A stretch of DNA of 50,511 nt from an uncultured Ruminococcus sp. (GCA_904418845.1 CAJFQC010000019.1:1-50511), one strand, 5' to 3'; positions 24,547 through 33,987 are shown, counted from the stretch's first letter. Numbers and translations: made by a program. Notes: generated by a model not told the origin, from the sequence alone.

Positions 24547-25524
24547 ATGACAAAGATAGATATCATTTCCGGTTTTTTAGGAGCCGGAAAGACAACGCTT
24601 ATTAAAAAGCTGCTCTTAGAAGCATTTGCGGGGGAGCAGGTGGTGCTCATTGAAAATGAATTCGGTGAGATCGGCATCGACGGCGGATTCCTAAAGGAAT
24701 CCGGCATAGAAATCCGTGAGATGAATTCAGGGTGCATCTGCTGTTTCCTTGTGGGAGATTTCGGAAAATCATTAAGAGAAGTGGTGGATACTTACCATCC
24801 GGACCGTATCCTTATCGAGCCATCAGGCGTGGGCAAGCTTTCTGACGTTATCAAGGCAGTCCGGGACGTGCAGGATGAGATCGGCGCTAAGCTCAACAGC
24901 TTTACAACGGTGGCGGATGTGACGAAGTGCAGGATATACCGCAAGAACTTCGGTGAGTTCTTCAGCAACCAGATAGAGTATGCGGGCGCTGTCATTTTAA
25001 GCCGTACAGACAAGGCAAAACCGGAGAAGATAGAGGAGAGCGTGGCTCTTTTGCGCGAACTCAATGACAAGGCTCCATTTATCACGACACCCATCGCTCA
25101 GCTTCCGGGCAAAAAAATACTGGAGACAATGGAAGAGAGCAGGTCTTTGGAAGAAGAACTGCTGAGTGAGATTGTGTGCCCGGAGTGCGGTCACCATCAT
25201 GAGGACAGAGAGTGCTGCAGCCACGGCCACGGACATCATCACGCGGACGAGGTGTTTACAAGCTGGGGCCGTGAGACGATTCACACTTATACGAAAGAAC
25301 AGATCAGTGATATTTTGAAAAGTCTTGAGGAGGACGGCTCTTACGGAAATATCCTGCGGGCAAAAGGCATGGTCGCAGGAACGGACAGCGAGTGGATCTA
25401 TTTTGATATGGTGCCGGGCGAGCACGAAGTACGAACAGGAGCGCCGGAGTACACAGGGCGTATCTGTGTCATTGGGGCAGAGATCAAGGAAGAGAAGCTG
25501 GCAGAGCTGTTCGGGATCGTCTGA
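24547..25524 (+). CDS. COG0523 (CobW-like) G3E GTPase, probable zinc metallochaperone
   Basis: 325 residues from ATG 24547 after AGAAGGAGGAAATCAAT. Walker A GFLGAGKTT at residues 9-17, the family hallmark CICC at 63-66 (metal-binding CXCC), Walker B ILIEPSGVG, guanine motif SRTDKAKPE. A metal-binding stretch follows at residues about 211-235 with CPECGHHH and SHGHGHHH. The C-terminal CobW_C domain includes ILRAKGMV and IYFDMVPGEHEV. These proteins hand zinc or other metals to client enzymes. The next gene is a second, altered COG0523 protein, making a two-GTPase pair. No Zur box was identified, so zinc control is inferred only from family. Confidence 0.9.
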   Translation: MTKIDIISGFLGAGKTTLIKKLLLEAFAGEQVVLIENEFGEIGIDGGFLKESGIEIREMNSGCICCFLVGDFGKSLREVVDTYHPDRILIEPSGVGKLSDVIKAVRDVQDEIGAKLNSFTTVADVTKCRIYRKNFGEFFSNQIEYAGAVILSRTDKAKPEKIEESVALLRELNDKAPFITTPIAQLPGKKILETMEESRSLEEELLSEIVCPECGHHHEDRECCSHGHGHHHADEVFTSWGRETIHTYTKEQISDILKSLEEDGSYGNILRAKGMVAGTDSEWIYFDMVPGEHEVRTGAPEYTGRICVIGAEIKEEKLAELFGIV

Positions 25525-25568
25525 AAGGAAAGCTGTGCCGTCAATTTGGCGGCGGAATGGAGAGTATT

Positions 25569-26516
25569 ATGAATGAACCAAGTGTAATGGTCTATCTGAT
25601 GACCGGATTTCTGGACAGCGGAAAGACTCAGTTTTTAAAATTCACGCTGGCACAGGATTATTTTCAGATCGACGGTAAGACACTGCTCATCGTCTGCGAG
25701 GAGGGCGAGGAGGAGTACGATCCGATGGAAATGTTAAAATACGGCGTTGTCATTGAGAAGGTGGCGGAACAGGGCGATCTGACCGGGGAATGGCTGGAAG
25801 AGATGAATCGGAAACATGAGCCGGAACGTGTCGTTGTAGAGTATAACGGCATGTGGAAGGTCAGCGGTTTCGAGGCGTTGAAGCTCCCGGAAGGGTGGGC
25901 GATCGAGCAGAAGCTTACCACAGTGGACGCCAGCACATTTCAGATGTATCTGACCAACTTAAAGCCGCTTTTTGTAGAAATGGTCCGGGGAGCAGAACTG
26001 GTACTGTTCAACCGCTGTGAGGATATCGCGCCGCTTGCAGGATATCGCCGTAGTGTGAAAGTAGTCAGCCCTCAGGCAGAGGTAATCTTTGAGGACGAAG
26101 AGGGCGAAGTGGAGAATATCTTTGAGGACGAGGTGCCCTATGACCTGAAAGCCCCTGTCATCAGGATCGAGAAGGAAGATTACGGAATCTGGTATGTAGA
26201 TATGATGGAGAACCCGGACCGCTATAAGGGGAAAATCGTGGAGTTTACGGCCAGAGTAGTCAGGCCCCGGTCATTTCCGTCAAAGGTATTTCTTCCGGGA
26301 CGCATGGCGATGACCTGCTGCGCGGACGATACGACATTTCTCGGATATGTGTGCAAGAGCCCTTATGCCCCGAAGCTGAAACCCGGAGACTGGGTGAAAG
26401 TGCGGGCAAAGGTAGGGTTTGCCAACCTGTCTGTGTACCGCGGGGAAGGACCGCTTCTGGAAGCGGAATACGTAGAGACGGCGGAACCGATAGAGGAACT
26501 GGTATATTTTAATTAA
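25569..26516 (+). CDS. COG0523-like GTPase fused to a YcgQ/DUF1980-like C-terminal domain
   Basis: 315 residues from ATG 25569 (GGAGAGT six bases upstream; ATG 25557 is an alternative). Residues 1-190 are G3E-like: YLMTGFLDSGKTQFLKF as Walker A, VEYNGMWKV in the Walker B position, and LVLFNRCED in place of the NKxD motif. The CXCC metal motif of true COG0523 proteins is absent. Residues about 200-315 read YKGKIVEFTARVVRP, PGRMAMTCCADDTTFLGYVC and WVKVRAKVGF. This resembles the C-terminal domain of YcgQ/TIGR03943 proteins, which partner the YcgR permease in zinc-linked operons. Combining the two in one chain supports a metal-delivery role with its upstream neighbour. The conserved TCC could bind metal. 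Confidence 0.75.
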   Translation: MNEPSVMVYLMTGFLDSGKTQFLKFTLAQDYFQIDGKTLLIVCEEGEEEYDPMEMLKYGVVIEKVAEQGDLTGEWLEEMNRKHEPERVVVEYNGMWKVSGFEALKLPEGWAIEQKLTTVDASTFQMYLTNLKPLFVEMVRGAELVLFNRCEDIAPLAGYRRSVKVVSPQAEVIFEDEEGEVENIFEDEVPYDLKAPVIRIEKEDYGIWYVDMMENPDRYKGKIVEFTARVVRPRSFPSKVFLPGRMAMTCCADDTTFLGYVCKSPYAPKLKPGDWVKVRAKVGFANLSVYRGEGPLLEAEYVETAEPIEELVYFN

Positions 26517-26539
26517 CGGATGCGGGGAGGTATACAGAT

Positions 26540-27499
26540 ATGGAGAAAAAATACGATGTGATTGCGCTTGGTGAGCTTCTGATTGATTTTACGATGAACG
26601 GACAGAGTGAACAGGGGAACAATATGTTTGAGGCATGTCCGGGAGGAGCGCCCTGCAACGTGCTTGCTCTTCTGAATAAGATGGGGAAAAAGACGGCATT
26701 CATCGGGAAAGTGGGAAAAGACCAGTTTGGCACGCTTCTTCGGAATACCATAAGTGAAGCCGGCATCGACACGTCCCATCTGGTCATGGATGAGGAAGTC
26801 AACACAACGCTGGCGTTCGTGCATACATTTCCGGACGGGGACAGGGAGTTCTTGTTCTACCGCAATCCGGGGGCAGATATGATGTTAAATGCCGATGAGG
26901 TGGATGAGGACTTTGTGAAGGATACAAAGCTATTCCACTTTGGTACACTGTCCATGACTCATGACGGGGTGAGGGCAGCGACCAAGAAAGCGGTGAGCGC
27001 CGCAAAGGACAGCGGATGCCTGGTTTCCTTTGACCCGAATCTGCGGGAACCGTTGTGGAGTTCTCTTGATCTTGCGAAAGAGCAGATGGAGTACGGTTTT
27101 AGCATGTGTGATATCCTGAAGATTTCAGACAATGAGATCCGGTTTGTCTCGGGCAGAGAGGACTATGACGACGGAATCGCGTACCTCCAGAAAAAATATA
27201 ATATCCCGCTCATCCTTTTGACAATGGGGAAGGACGGAAGCCGCGCGTATTATAAAGGAATGCGCGTGGAGAGAAAAGGATTTTCTGTGGGTGCGATCGA
27301 GACTACAGGAGCGGGAGACACGTTTGGCGGAAGTTCTCTTACTTATCTGCTGGAACATGACTTTGACAGGCTGACAGAAGAGCAGTTAGGGGAGATGCTC
27401 ACGTTCGCCAACGCAGCGGCAGCTATTGTGACTACAAGGAAAGGCGCGATCCGAGCGATGCCAACACGAGGGGAAGTACTGGCGCTCATGAAGGGATGA
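26540..27499 (+). CDS. PfkB family carbohydrate kinase, probable fructokinase
   Basis: 319 residues from ATG 26540 after GGGGAGGTATACAGAT. PfkB signatures: the first motif GGAPCNVLALLNKMGKKTAFIGKVG and the second with catalytic Asp, ETTGAGDTFGGSSLTYLL. DPNLREPLW and the nucleotide-region segments are intact, and length matches fructokinase and ScrK-like kinases. It ends just before the convergent AraC gene of the raffinose-type locus. It would phosphorylate the fructose released from sucrose there, although it follows the GTPase pair by only 23 bases and may be cotranscribed with it. Confidence 0.85.
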   Translation: MEKKYDVIALGELLIDFTMNGQSEQGNNMFEACPGGAPCNVLALLNKMGKKTAFIGKVGKDQFGTLLRNTISEAGIDTSHLVMDEEVNTTLAFVHTFPDGDREFLFYRNPGADMMLNADEVDEDFVKDTKLFHFGTLSMTHDGVRAATKKAVSAAKDSGCLVSFDPNLREPLWSSLDLAKEQMEYGFSMCDILKISDNEIRFVSGREDYDDGIAYLQKKYNIPLILLTMGKDGSRAYYKGMRVERKGFSVGAIETTGAGDTFGGSSLTYLLEHDFDRLTEEQLGEMLTFANAAAAIVTTRKGAIRAMPTRGEVLALMKG

Positions 27500-27515
27500 A
27501 AATTACACATAGAAC

Positions 27516-27561
27516 AGAGGGAGCATCCCGGCTGATATTTTCAGTCCGGGGCGCTCCCTCT
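27516..27561. terminator. Bidirectional terminator between pfkB and araC genes
   Basis: AGAGGGAGC (27516-27524) pairs with 27553-27561 and continues inward with CCGG/CCGG blocks. It lies between two convergent stops. T-rich sequence follows on the plus side (TATCAATTTTG). Confidence 0.7.
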
Positions 27562-27580
27562 TATCAATTTTGTCTTACAT

Positions 27581-28432
27581 TTACTTTACGACCCGGTTCT
27601 GGTTCCGCCACTCTCTGGGGGAGCTTCCGTAGACGTTTTTAAAAGCGCGTGAGAAATGCAGTTGATTGGGATAACCTATGGCGTTTCCGATATCTCCAAT
27701 GGAGAGCTGTGTGAGCTTTAAAAGTTCCGCTGCCTTTGCCATGCGGTAATTGAGCAGGAACTCCTGCGGGGATTTTCCGACAGTTTCTTTAAAGATACGT
27801 CCGAAGTAGGTACGGTTAAGCCCACAGAACTCTGCGATCCCTTCTACGGATATATCATTCTGAAAATTCTGTTCAATATAATTAAGTGCCTCTTTGATGT
27901 AGAAATCACGTACTTTCCCACTGGCAGCAAGTCTCATAGACGCCGCAGAGCGGGAGAGATAATCGATGAAGAGATAGAGGTGCCCGATGAGGTGAAAGGG
28001 AGATTCCCCGCTGTGTTCTGTCATGTAGAGTATCTCATCTTTCATGAGCTCACGAAGCTCTTTTGAGGAGGCGTGGTAGACCGGGCGATCCGGCGAGAGC
28101 CCGGCGACCTCGATGATCTCTTTTGCCCTCAGCCCGTCGAATTCGATCCATGCATATTCCCACGGAAGATTCTGGTCTGCGATATAAGTGGTGATCTGCC
28201 GGGGGAAGATCATGAATCCCTGACCGCTGTGGATCTGATATTCGTGTGTCTGTCCTTTGGAATCATCTGCCATCAGACGCCCTGTTCCGGACAGGACATA
28301 ATGGAACAGGTAATGGTTTCTTGAGGCGGGGCCGAAAGAATGTGCGGGCGAGCAGGCCTCCCTGCCAAACTGATACAGCCCCAGGTCTACAAAATTTTCA
28401 TTTGGAAATACGGAAAACAGAAGGTCACTCAT
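27581..28432 (-). CDS. AraC family regulator of the oligosaccharide locus
   Basis: 283 residues from ATG 28432, with AAGGATGGTTTGATC upstream. The N-terminal 150 residues form a cupin-type sugar-sensing domain (RNHYLFHYVLSGTGRL, GFMIFPRQITTYIAD, WEYAWIEFDG). The C-terminal 100 residues are two HTHs: ISVEGIAEFCGLNRTYFGRI and LSIGDIGNAIGYPNQLHFSR, ending YGSSPREWR. It is divergent from the ABC importer operon, the standard place for an MsmR/RafR-type activator. Likely sites are the CCAAAATG boxes between the two genes. The inducer is probably an alpha-galactoside such as raffinose or melibiose. Confidence 0.9.
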   Translation of the reverse strand: MSDLLFSVFPNENFVDLGLYQFGREACSPAHSFGPASRNHYLFHYVLSGTGRLMADDSKGQTHEYQIHSGQGFMIFPRQITTYIADQNLPWEYAWIEFDGLRAKEIIEVAGLSPDRPVYHASSKELRELMKDEILYMTEHSGESPFHLIGHLYLFIDYLSRSAASMRLAASGKVRDFYIKEALNYIEQNFQNDISVEGIAEFCGLNRTYFGRIFKETVGKSPQEFLLNYRMAKAAELLKLTQLSIGDIGNAIGYPNQLHFSRAFKNVYGSSPREWRNQNRVVK

Positions 28433-28478
28433 GATCAAACCATCCTTTATTGTACTATTGTAATTATAACTTGAAATA

Positions 28479-28582
28479 TACCAAAATGCGACCTGACTTT
28501 AGATAAATACCTTATAAGTTTCATTTTGGCATAAATATAGAAAAATCAAGATATTTTTAGACGCATTTTGGTATGTTATAAT
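28479..28582 (+). promoter_or_regulatory. Importer operon control region: repeated CCAAAATG boxes and -10
   Basis: TACCAAAATGCG (28479-28490) and CGCATTTTGGTA (28562-28573) are exact inverted copies 71 bases apart; a third, CATTTTGGCAT, lies at 28522-28532. A TATAAT (28577-28582) follows directly, with no good -35 (TTTTTA at 28554). A missing -35 next to a boxed repeat is typical of an AraC-activated promoter, and spaced inverted boxes suggest looping toward the araC promoter. Confidence 0.65.
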
Positions 28583-28623
28583 TTTCTTACAAGATAATCT
28601 AAAAGGAAGGAGCTGGAACTAAT

Positions 28624-29907
28624 ATGAAAAAGAAACATGCAGTCAGCGCCGTACTCGCGGCATCCATGCTTGCTGCAGTCATTCTTCCGGGATGCGGTTC
28701 AGATGAGAACAGCGGAAAAACGGAGATTGAGATCCTGCAGTACAAGCCGGAGGCAGCGACGTACTTTGACAAGGTGGAGGAGGAGTTTAATGCAACTCAT
28801 GATGATATCCATCTGACCATCAGTTCTCCGAACGATGCCAGCACGATCATGAGGACACGTTTTGTCCGGGAGGACTATCCAGATATTATTGGCATAGGGG
28901 GAGATATCAATTACTCCTACTATGTTGACGCAGACATTCTTGCCAATGTGTCAGACTACTCAGGCATGGCTGATGTTAAGCAGTCTTATATTGACATTCT
29001 TGAGGCTCTTGAGATCACACCGAAAGACGGTACATATGGTGTTCCTTACGTGGCGAACGCGGCCGGTATCCTTTACAACAAGGATATGTTTGAGGAACAC
29101 GGATGGGAAATCCCCGAATCATGGGGAGAACTGATTGATCTGTGTGAGGAAATTCAGGCAGAGGGAATCCTTCCCTTCTATTTCGGGTTCCGTGATACAT
29201 GGACCTGTCTCGCCCCGTGGAACTCCCTGGCTGTAGGCCTTGCGCCGTCAGATACCTGCCAGCAGGTAAATGCGGGGGAGACGACATTCAGCAAAGAGTA
29301 CAAAGAGACAGCGGAGAAATGCATGGAGATGGTAAGCTACGGGCCGGATGATCCGTTCGCTTATGGATACAATGACGCTTGTACAGCATTTGCCAATGGT
29401 GAGTCGGCGATGTACCCGATCGGAAGCTACGCAGTGCCGCAGATCCTGTCGGTAAATCCGGACATGAACATTGATTCCTTCGTGACGCCGGGTAATGATG
29501 ACCCATCAAAAAATACACTGAACTCAGGTGTTGACCTGATGTTTGCCGTGACTGCCGACTGCGAGAACAAGGAGGCGGCTTATGAGGTGCTCGATTTCCT
29601 GATGGCTGACGAGAACATTCAGGCATACATCGATGATCAGAACGCTGTTCCGTGCAAGGAGGGGGACTTCGATCTTGCACCGATGCTTGATGGAATGAGT
29701 TCGTTTATCGAGTCCGGCAATATGACAGACTACCAGGACCACTACTATCCGTCAGAGATGGCGGTTGACGCGCAGATCCAGACATTCCTGATCAATCAGG
29801 ATGTGGACGCATTCCTCGCGAAGTTTGACAAGGACTGGCAGAGATATAACAGAGACATCATCCGCGCAGTTCAGGAATACAACGAAGAGCACGGAATTGC
29901 CAGGTAG
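28624..29907 (+). CDS. Sugar ABC transporter substrate-binding lipoprotein
   Basis: 427 residues from ATG 28624 after AAGGAAGGAGCTGGAACTAAT. The N-terminus is a lipoprotein signal (KKKH, hydrophobic core, lipobox LPGC, Cys24). The body is a family-1 solute-binding protein: TEIEILQYKPEAATYFDKV, DDYPDIIGIGG-like region, YGVPYVANAAGILYNKDMFE, PESWGELIDLCEEIQ, ANGESAMYPIGSYAVPQI. It captures oligosaccharides outside the membrane for the two permeases that follow. Its closest functional analogue by context is RafE/MsmE. Confidence 0.93.
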   Translation: MKKKHAVSAVLAASMLAAVILPGCGSDENSGKTEIEILQYKPEAATYFDKVEEEFNATHDDIHLTISSPNDASTIMRTRFVREDYPDIIGIGGDINYSYYVDADILANVSDYSGMADVKQSYIDILEALEITPKDGTYGVPYVANAAGILYNKDMFEEHGWEIPESWGELIDLCEEIQAEGILPFYFGFRDTWTCLAPWNSLAVGLAPSDTCQQVNAGETTFSKEYKETAEKCMEMVSYGPDDPFAYGYNDACTAFANGESAMYPIGSYAVPQILSVNPDMNIDSFVTPGNDDPSKNTLNSGVDLMFAVTADCENKEAAYEVLDFLMADENIQAYIDDQNAVPCKEGDFDLAPMLDGMSSFIESGNMTDYQDHYYPSEMAVDAQIQTFLINQDVDAFLAKFDKDWQRYNRDIIRAVQEYNEEHGIAR

Positions 29908-29926
29908 GAAAGGAGCGGGACAGATT

Positions 29927-30799
29927 ATGAAAAAAGTAAATGACAGCAAGCGGACATATATGCTGATCACCATACCGATCCTTGCACTGTTTGTCTGCTT
30001 TAACACAATACCGCTGATCCGCGGTGTAATCTATAGTTTTACCAATTTTAAAGGTTTTGGCACCTATGATTTTGTAGGATTTCGTAACTACACGGATCTT
30101 TTCACTGATCCGAGAATCGGCGGCTCTTACCTGTTTACGATCAAGCTCGCAATCGTGGCGACGATCCTGACGAACGTGATCAGTCTGATCCTTGCCCTTG
30201 GATTAAACAGCAAGATCAAGGGGAAGACATTTTTGAGAGCGGCTTACTTTGTGCCAAACGTACTTGGAGCGCTGGTTGTGGGTTATATTTTCCAGTACTT
30301 CTTTACATACATTCTTCCGGGTCTTGGCGATGCGCTCGGAATTGAGGCGCTTAAAGGGAGCATGCTCTCAAGCAGCAGCAAGGCATGGGTGGCTATTGTG
30401 ATCGTGTGTGCATGGCAGTCTATCGCAATGAATACCATTATCTATATTTCAGGGCTTCAGACAGTGCCGGAAGATGTATATGAGGCAGGCGACCTGGACG
30501 GAGCGACAGGCTGGAAGAAATTTAAATACCTGACCTTCCCGCTGATCATACCGTTCTTCACCATCAATATGGTCCTTTGTGTGAAGAATTTCCTTATGGT
30601 ATTCGACCAGATCATGGCAATGACAAAAGGTGGTCCGGAGCAGAGCACGGAATCCATATCCTACCTGATTTACAATAATGGTCTGTCAGGCGGAAGCTTC
30701 GGATACCAGAGTGCTAACGCGGTGGTATTCTTTATCGTGATCGTGGCGATCTCTGTGGCTCAGATGTCCATATCAAGTAAGAAGGAGGAACAGTTATAA
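29927..30799 (+). CDS. Sugar ABC transporter permease, MalF/UgpA type
   Basis: 290 residues from ATG 29927 after GGAAAGGAGCGGGACAGATT; the frame is open upstream but that stretch overlaps the binding-protein gene. Six helices; the EAA loop that contacts the ATPase reads YEAGDLDGATGWKKFKYLTF followed by PLIIP. It pairs with the next permease to form the channel. No ATPase gene is in the operon, so a shared MsmK/UgpC-type ATPase elsewhere in the genome is expected, as for the pneumococcal raf system. Confidence 0.93.
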   Translation: MKKVNDSKRTYMLITIPILALFVCFNTIPLIRGVIYSFTNFKGFGTYDFVGFRNYTDLFTDPRIGGSYLFTIKLAIVATILTNVISLILALGLNSKIKGKTFLRAAYFVPNVLGALVVGYIFQYFFTYILPGLGDALGIEALKGSMLSSSSKAWVAIVIVCAWQSIAMNTIIYISGLQTVPEDVYEAGDLDGATGWKKFKYLTFPLIIPFFTINMVLCVKNFLMVFDQIMAMTKGGPEQSTESISYLIYNNGLSGGSFGYQSANAVVFFIVIVAISVAQMSISSKKEEQL

Positions 30800-31641
30800 T
30801 GTATGAGAAAATGAAAGCAAGAATAAACTGGCCTATTACGATCCTTCTGTTTGCAGGGCTGATCACAGTGGCATTCCCACTGTATATGACGATTGTCATT
30901 GCGTTCAAACAGCCGACTGAGATGACGAACAGCATCTCCGGCATCCTGTCCCTGCCTGAGACATGGAGTTTAAGCAACTTCGCACAGGCGATGGAACTCA
31001 CAGATTTCTGGCGCTCTCTGGGGAACAGCTTATTGGTAACGGTCAGCACAGTGGCGCTGTGCATCGTACTTCATTCACTGATGGGATTTGCAGTGGGAAG
31101 GAACAAAGCGCACAGCAAGGTTTATAATGTGATCTATCTGTTTATCGTAAGCGGTATGTTCGTTCCGTTCGCGATCCTAATGATGCCTCTGGCAAAACAG
31201 ACAGCGGAAATGCATCTTGACAATTGGGCTGGTGTTATCCTTCTATATGTGGTATTCTATATGCCGATGAATTTACTTTTATATACAGGATATCTTGTAA
31301 ATATTCCGATTGCGCTTGAGGAAGCAGCAAGAGTGGATGGGGCGAGCACATGGCGTACATTCTGGAGGATCATCTTTCCGATCATGAAGCCGATGCATGC
31401 GACAGTCGCAGTTATCACTGCGCTGGCAGTATGGAACGACGTCATGACTCCTTTGATCATCATGTCAGGAAAAGGCTCTAATACACTGCCGCTGGCACAG
31501 CTGACATTCCAGACTCAGTTCGGTACGAACTATAATCTGGCGTTCGCGTCTTATCTGCTTGCACTGATTCCGATCGTCATCTTTTATGTGATCTGTCAGA
31601 AACAGATCATCAACGGCGTGGTGAACGGCGCGGTGAAATAG
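30799..31641 (+). CDS. Sugar ABC transporter permease, MalG/UgpE type
   Basis: 280 residues; ATG 30799 overlaps the previous TAA (TAATG), with AGAAGGAGGAACAGTT before it. Six helices, start NWPITILLFAGLITVAFPLY, and the EAA loop EEAARVDGASTWRTFWRIIF followed by PIMKP. Second half of the importer channel. Confidence 0.93.
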   Translation: MYEKMKARINWPITILLFAGLITVAFPLYMTIVIAFKQPTEMTNSISGILSLPETWSLSNFAQAMELTDFWRSLGNSLLVTVSTVALCIVLHSLMGFAVGRNKAHSKVYNVIYLFIVSGMFVPFAILMMPLAKQTAEMHLDNWAGVILLYVVFYMPMNLLLYTGYLVNIPIALEEAARVDGASTWRTFWRIIFPIMKPMHATVAVITALAVWNDVMTPLIIMSGKGSNTLPLAQLTFQTQFGTNYNLAFASYLLALIPIVIFYVICQKQIINGVVNGAVK

Positions 31642-31672
31642 CTTGCAGATATATGCAGCATCAGTGAAGACG

Positions 31673-31786
31673 ATGCTATATCCGGTGCAGGGGGAAGACC
31701 TGGGCGATCCTGAGGTGTTTTTCCTGCACCGTTATGTCTTAACAGAATCGGAAATCAGGAGGAAAAAAGATGGGCATATTATATGA
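31673..31786 (+). other. Small possible ORF between permease and alpha-galactosidase genes
   Basis: ATG 31673 opens a 37-codon frame (MLYPVQGEDLGDPEVFFLHR onward) that overlaps the alpha-galactosidase start by 17 bases. Codon use looks coding-like but there is no clear ribosome site. It may be a gene remnant, a leader peptide or chance. The stretch also contains GGTGCAGG/CCTGCACC, a loose inverted repeat. Confidence 0.25.
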
Positions 31787-33953
31787 TGAAAAGCAAAAGA
31801 CGATTACACTACATACGAAAAACACGACATATCAGATGCAGATCGACAGGTACAATTTCCTGCTCCATCTATATTATGGGAAAAGAGCGGAAGGATGCAT
31901 GGACTATCTTCTGACATTTTATGACAGAGGATTTTCGGGAAATCCTTATGACGCGGGGAGTGACAAGACGTACTCTATGGACTCTCTGCCCCAGGAATTT
32001 CCGTCTCTTGGAACAGGGGATTACAGGACTCCCGCATGTATCATCAAGAATACAGACCGCACATACAGCAGTGATTTTCGGTATGTACGCCACAGCATCA
32101 GGGATGGAAAATATTCGCTGAAGGGACTTCCGGCGGTGTACGCAGACGCTGCGGAGGCACAGACACTCGAGGTAGTGCTGGAGGATCGGGTGTCAAAGGT
32201 CCGCGCGGTACTGCTCTACGGTGTTCTGCCGGAATATGACGTGATTACCCGCAGCGTGAGGATCGTCAACGCAGGCGAAGGCCATGTCTCTGTGAAGAAG
32301 CTGGCTCCGGCATGTCTGGATATGATGGGTGGAGATTATGATTTTATCACATTTTACGGACGTCATGCCATGGAGAGGAATTTCCAGAGACTTCCGATCG
32401 GCCATGGGGTATCGAAGATCGGAAGCCTCAGGGGAACATCCAGTCACCAGTATAATCCTGCGGTGATCGTGGCAGAGCATGACACAACTGAGGAGTCGGG
32501 AAGCTGCTATGCTATGTCTTTTGTGTATAGCGGAGGATTCCAGAGCGAGGCAGGAAGAGACCAGTATTATCAGACGCGTGTGCTTATGGGATTTTCTGAG
32601 GAGCAGTTCGCCTATCCACTGGAAGCGGGAGAAGAGTTTCAGTCTCCGGAGGTCATCTTAAGTTATTCATCCGAGGGACTTTCCAAACTCTCACAGAATC
32701 TTCACCGCTGTATCAGGACACATCTGTGCCGGGGTAAATATAAAGAGGCTGTACGGCCCATTCTCTTAAACAGCTGGGAAGCGTCCTACTTTGACTTTAC
32801 AGGAGATACCCTGCTTAAACTGGCAGAGCAGGCGGCAGAACTGGGAATTGAGATGTTTGTCATGGACGACGGATGGTTTGGGAAGCGTGACAGCGAGTTG
32901 AGAGGGCTTGGAGACTGGAAGGTCAACGAGGAGAAGCTGGGCTGTACGTTAGGCGAATTGATTACCAGGATCAATGGAATGGGATTGAAGTTCGGTATAT
33001 GGATCGAGCCGGAGATGGTCAACGAAGACAGTGACCTCTACAGGGAGCATCCGGACTGGGCGTTTGTGATTCCTGGCCGTAGGCCGAACCGTTCCAGACA
33101 TCAGCTTGTGCTTGACTTTTCAAGGAAAGAGATCGTGGATCATATTTATGAACAGATATGCAGTGTCCTTGATCAGGGCAATGTGGAATATATCAAATGG
33201 GATATGAACCGAAGCCTGGCGGACATTTACTCTGCTACAGCGGACAGTCAGGGGAGAGTGCTCCATGACTATGTGCTGGGACTCTATGATTTCCTTGAGA
33301 GGATCGTGAACAGGTACCCGGATATCCTGATCGAGGGATGCAGCGGCGGCGGCGGCCGCTTTGACGCAGGAATGCTCTATTATACGCCGCAGATCTGGTG
33401 CAGCGACAATACAGACGCGGTCGACAGGCTGGAGATTCAGTACGGGACATCATTCATCTACCCGGTGTCTTCTGTAGGGTCTCATGTATCCGCGTCGCCA
33501 AACCACCAGACCGGAAGGCTGACATCTTTAAGGACGAGAGGCGTTGTGGCATCGGCGGGCACATTCGGCTATGAGCTCGACCTCAATCAGCTGAGCGAAG
33601 AGGAGAAGGACGAGATCCGCTGCCAGATCACATATTATAAGCGTTATGCGGCGCTGATCCAGAAAGGACTCTACTACCGTCTGACAAATCCTCAGACTGC
33701 GGACGCAGGTGCATGGGAATTCGTCTCGGAGGATGGAAAGGAAGCGCTGGTCATGGCAGTCGGCACGAGACAGCATGCGAATATGACGGTAGATTATATC
33801 AAGGTGAGAGGCCTTGAGGAAAATAAAATGTATCGGGAAGAAGGGAGCGGGCGGCTGTATAACAGCACTGCTCTTATGGAAGCTGGTTTTCCCATGCCTG
33901 TCGAACTTGGGGAATACCGGGCGTACCAGTGGTATTTTGTAAGGGAAGATTAA
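31770..33953 (+). CDS. aga: GH36 alpha-galactosidase
   Basis: 727 residues from ATG 31770 after ATCAGGAGGAAAAAAG. The N-terminal beta-supersandwich spans about residues 1-325. The barrel then has LLNSWEASYFDFT, MFVMDDGWFGKRDSE, VNEDSDLYREHPDW, the nucleophile Asp478 in YIKWDMNRSL, EGCSGGGGRFD, and the acid/base Asp546 in WCSDNTDAVDRLEIQYG. All are GH36 hallmarks, and the length matches RafA/Aga. No signal peptide, so it acts in the cytoplasm on imported raffinose, stachyose or melibiose, releasing galactose and leaving sucrose for the next enzyme. Confidence 0.95.
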   Translation: MGILYDEKQKTITLHTKNTTYQMQIDRYNFLLHLYYGKRAEGCMDYLLTFYDRGFSGNPYDAGSDKTYSMDSLPQEFPSLGTGDYRTPACIIKNTDRTYSSDFRYVRHSIRDGKYSLKGLPAVYADAAEAQTLEVVLEDRVSKVRAVLLYGVLPEYDVITRSVRIVNAGEGHVSVKKLAPACLDMMGGDYDFITFYGRHAMERNFQRLPIGHGVSKIGSLRGTSSHQYNPAVIVAEHDTTEESGSCYAMSFVYSGGFQSEAGRDQYYQTRVLMGFSEEQFAYPLEAGEEFQSPEVILSYSSEGLSKLSQNLHRCIRTHLCRGKYKEAVRPILLNSWEASYFDFTGDTLLKLAEQAAELGIEMFVMDDGWFGKRDSELRGLGDWKVNEEKLGCTLGELITRINGMGLKFGIWIEPEMVNEDSDLYREHPDWAFVIPGRRPNRSRHQLVLDFSRKEIVDHIYEQICSVLDQGNVEYIKWDMNRSLADIYSATADSQGRVLHDYVLGLYDFLERIVNRYPDILIEGCSGGGGRFDAGMLYYTPQIWCSDNTDAVDRLEIQYGTSFIYPVSSVGSHVSASPNHQTGRLTSLRTRGVVASAGTFGYELDLNQLSEEEKDEIRCQITYYKRYAALIQKGLYYRLTNPQTADAGAWEFVSEDGKEALVMAVGTRQHANMTVDYIKVRGLEENKMYREEGSGRLYNSTALMEAGFPMPVELGEYRAYQWYFVRED

Positions 33954-33987
33954 AGTCCCGCGAAGCAGGGAAGGAGAGAAGACGGAA

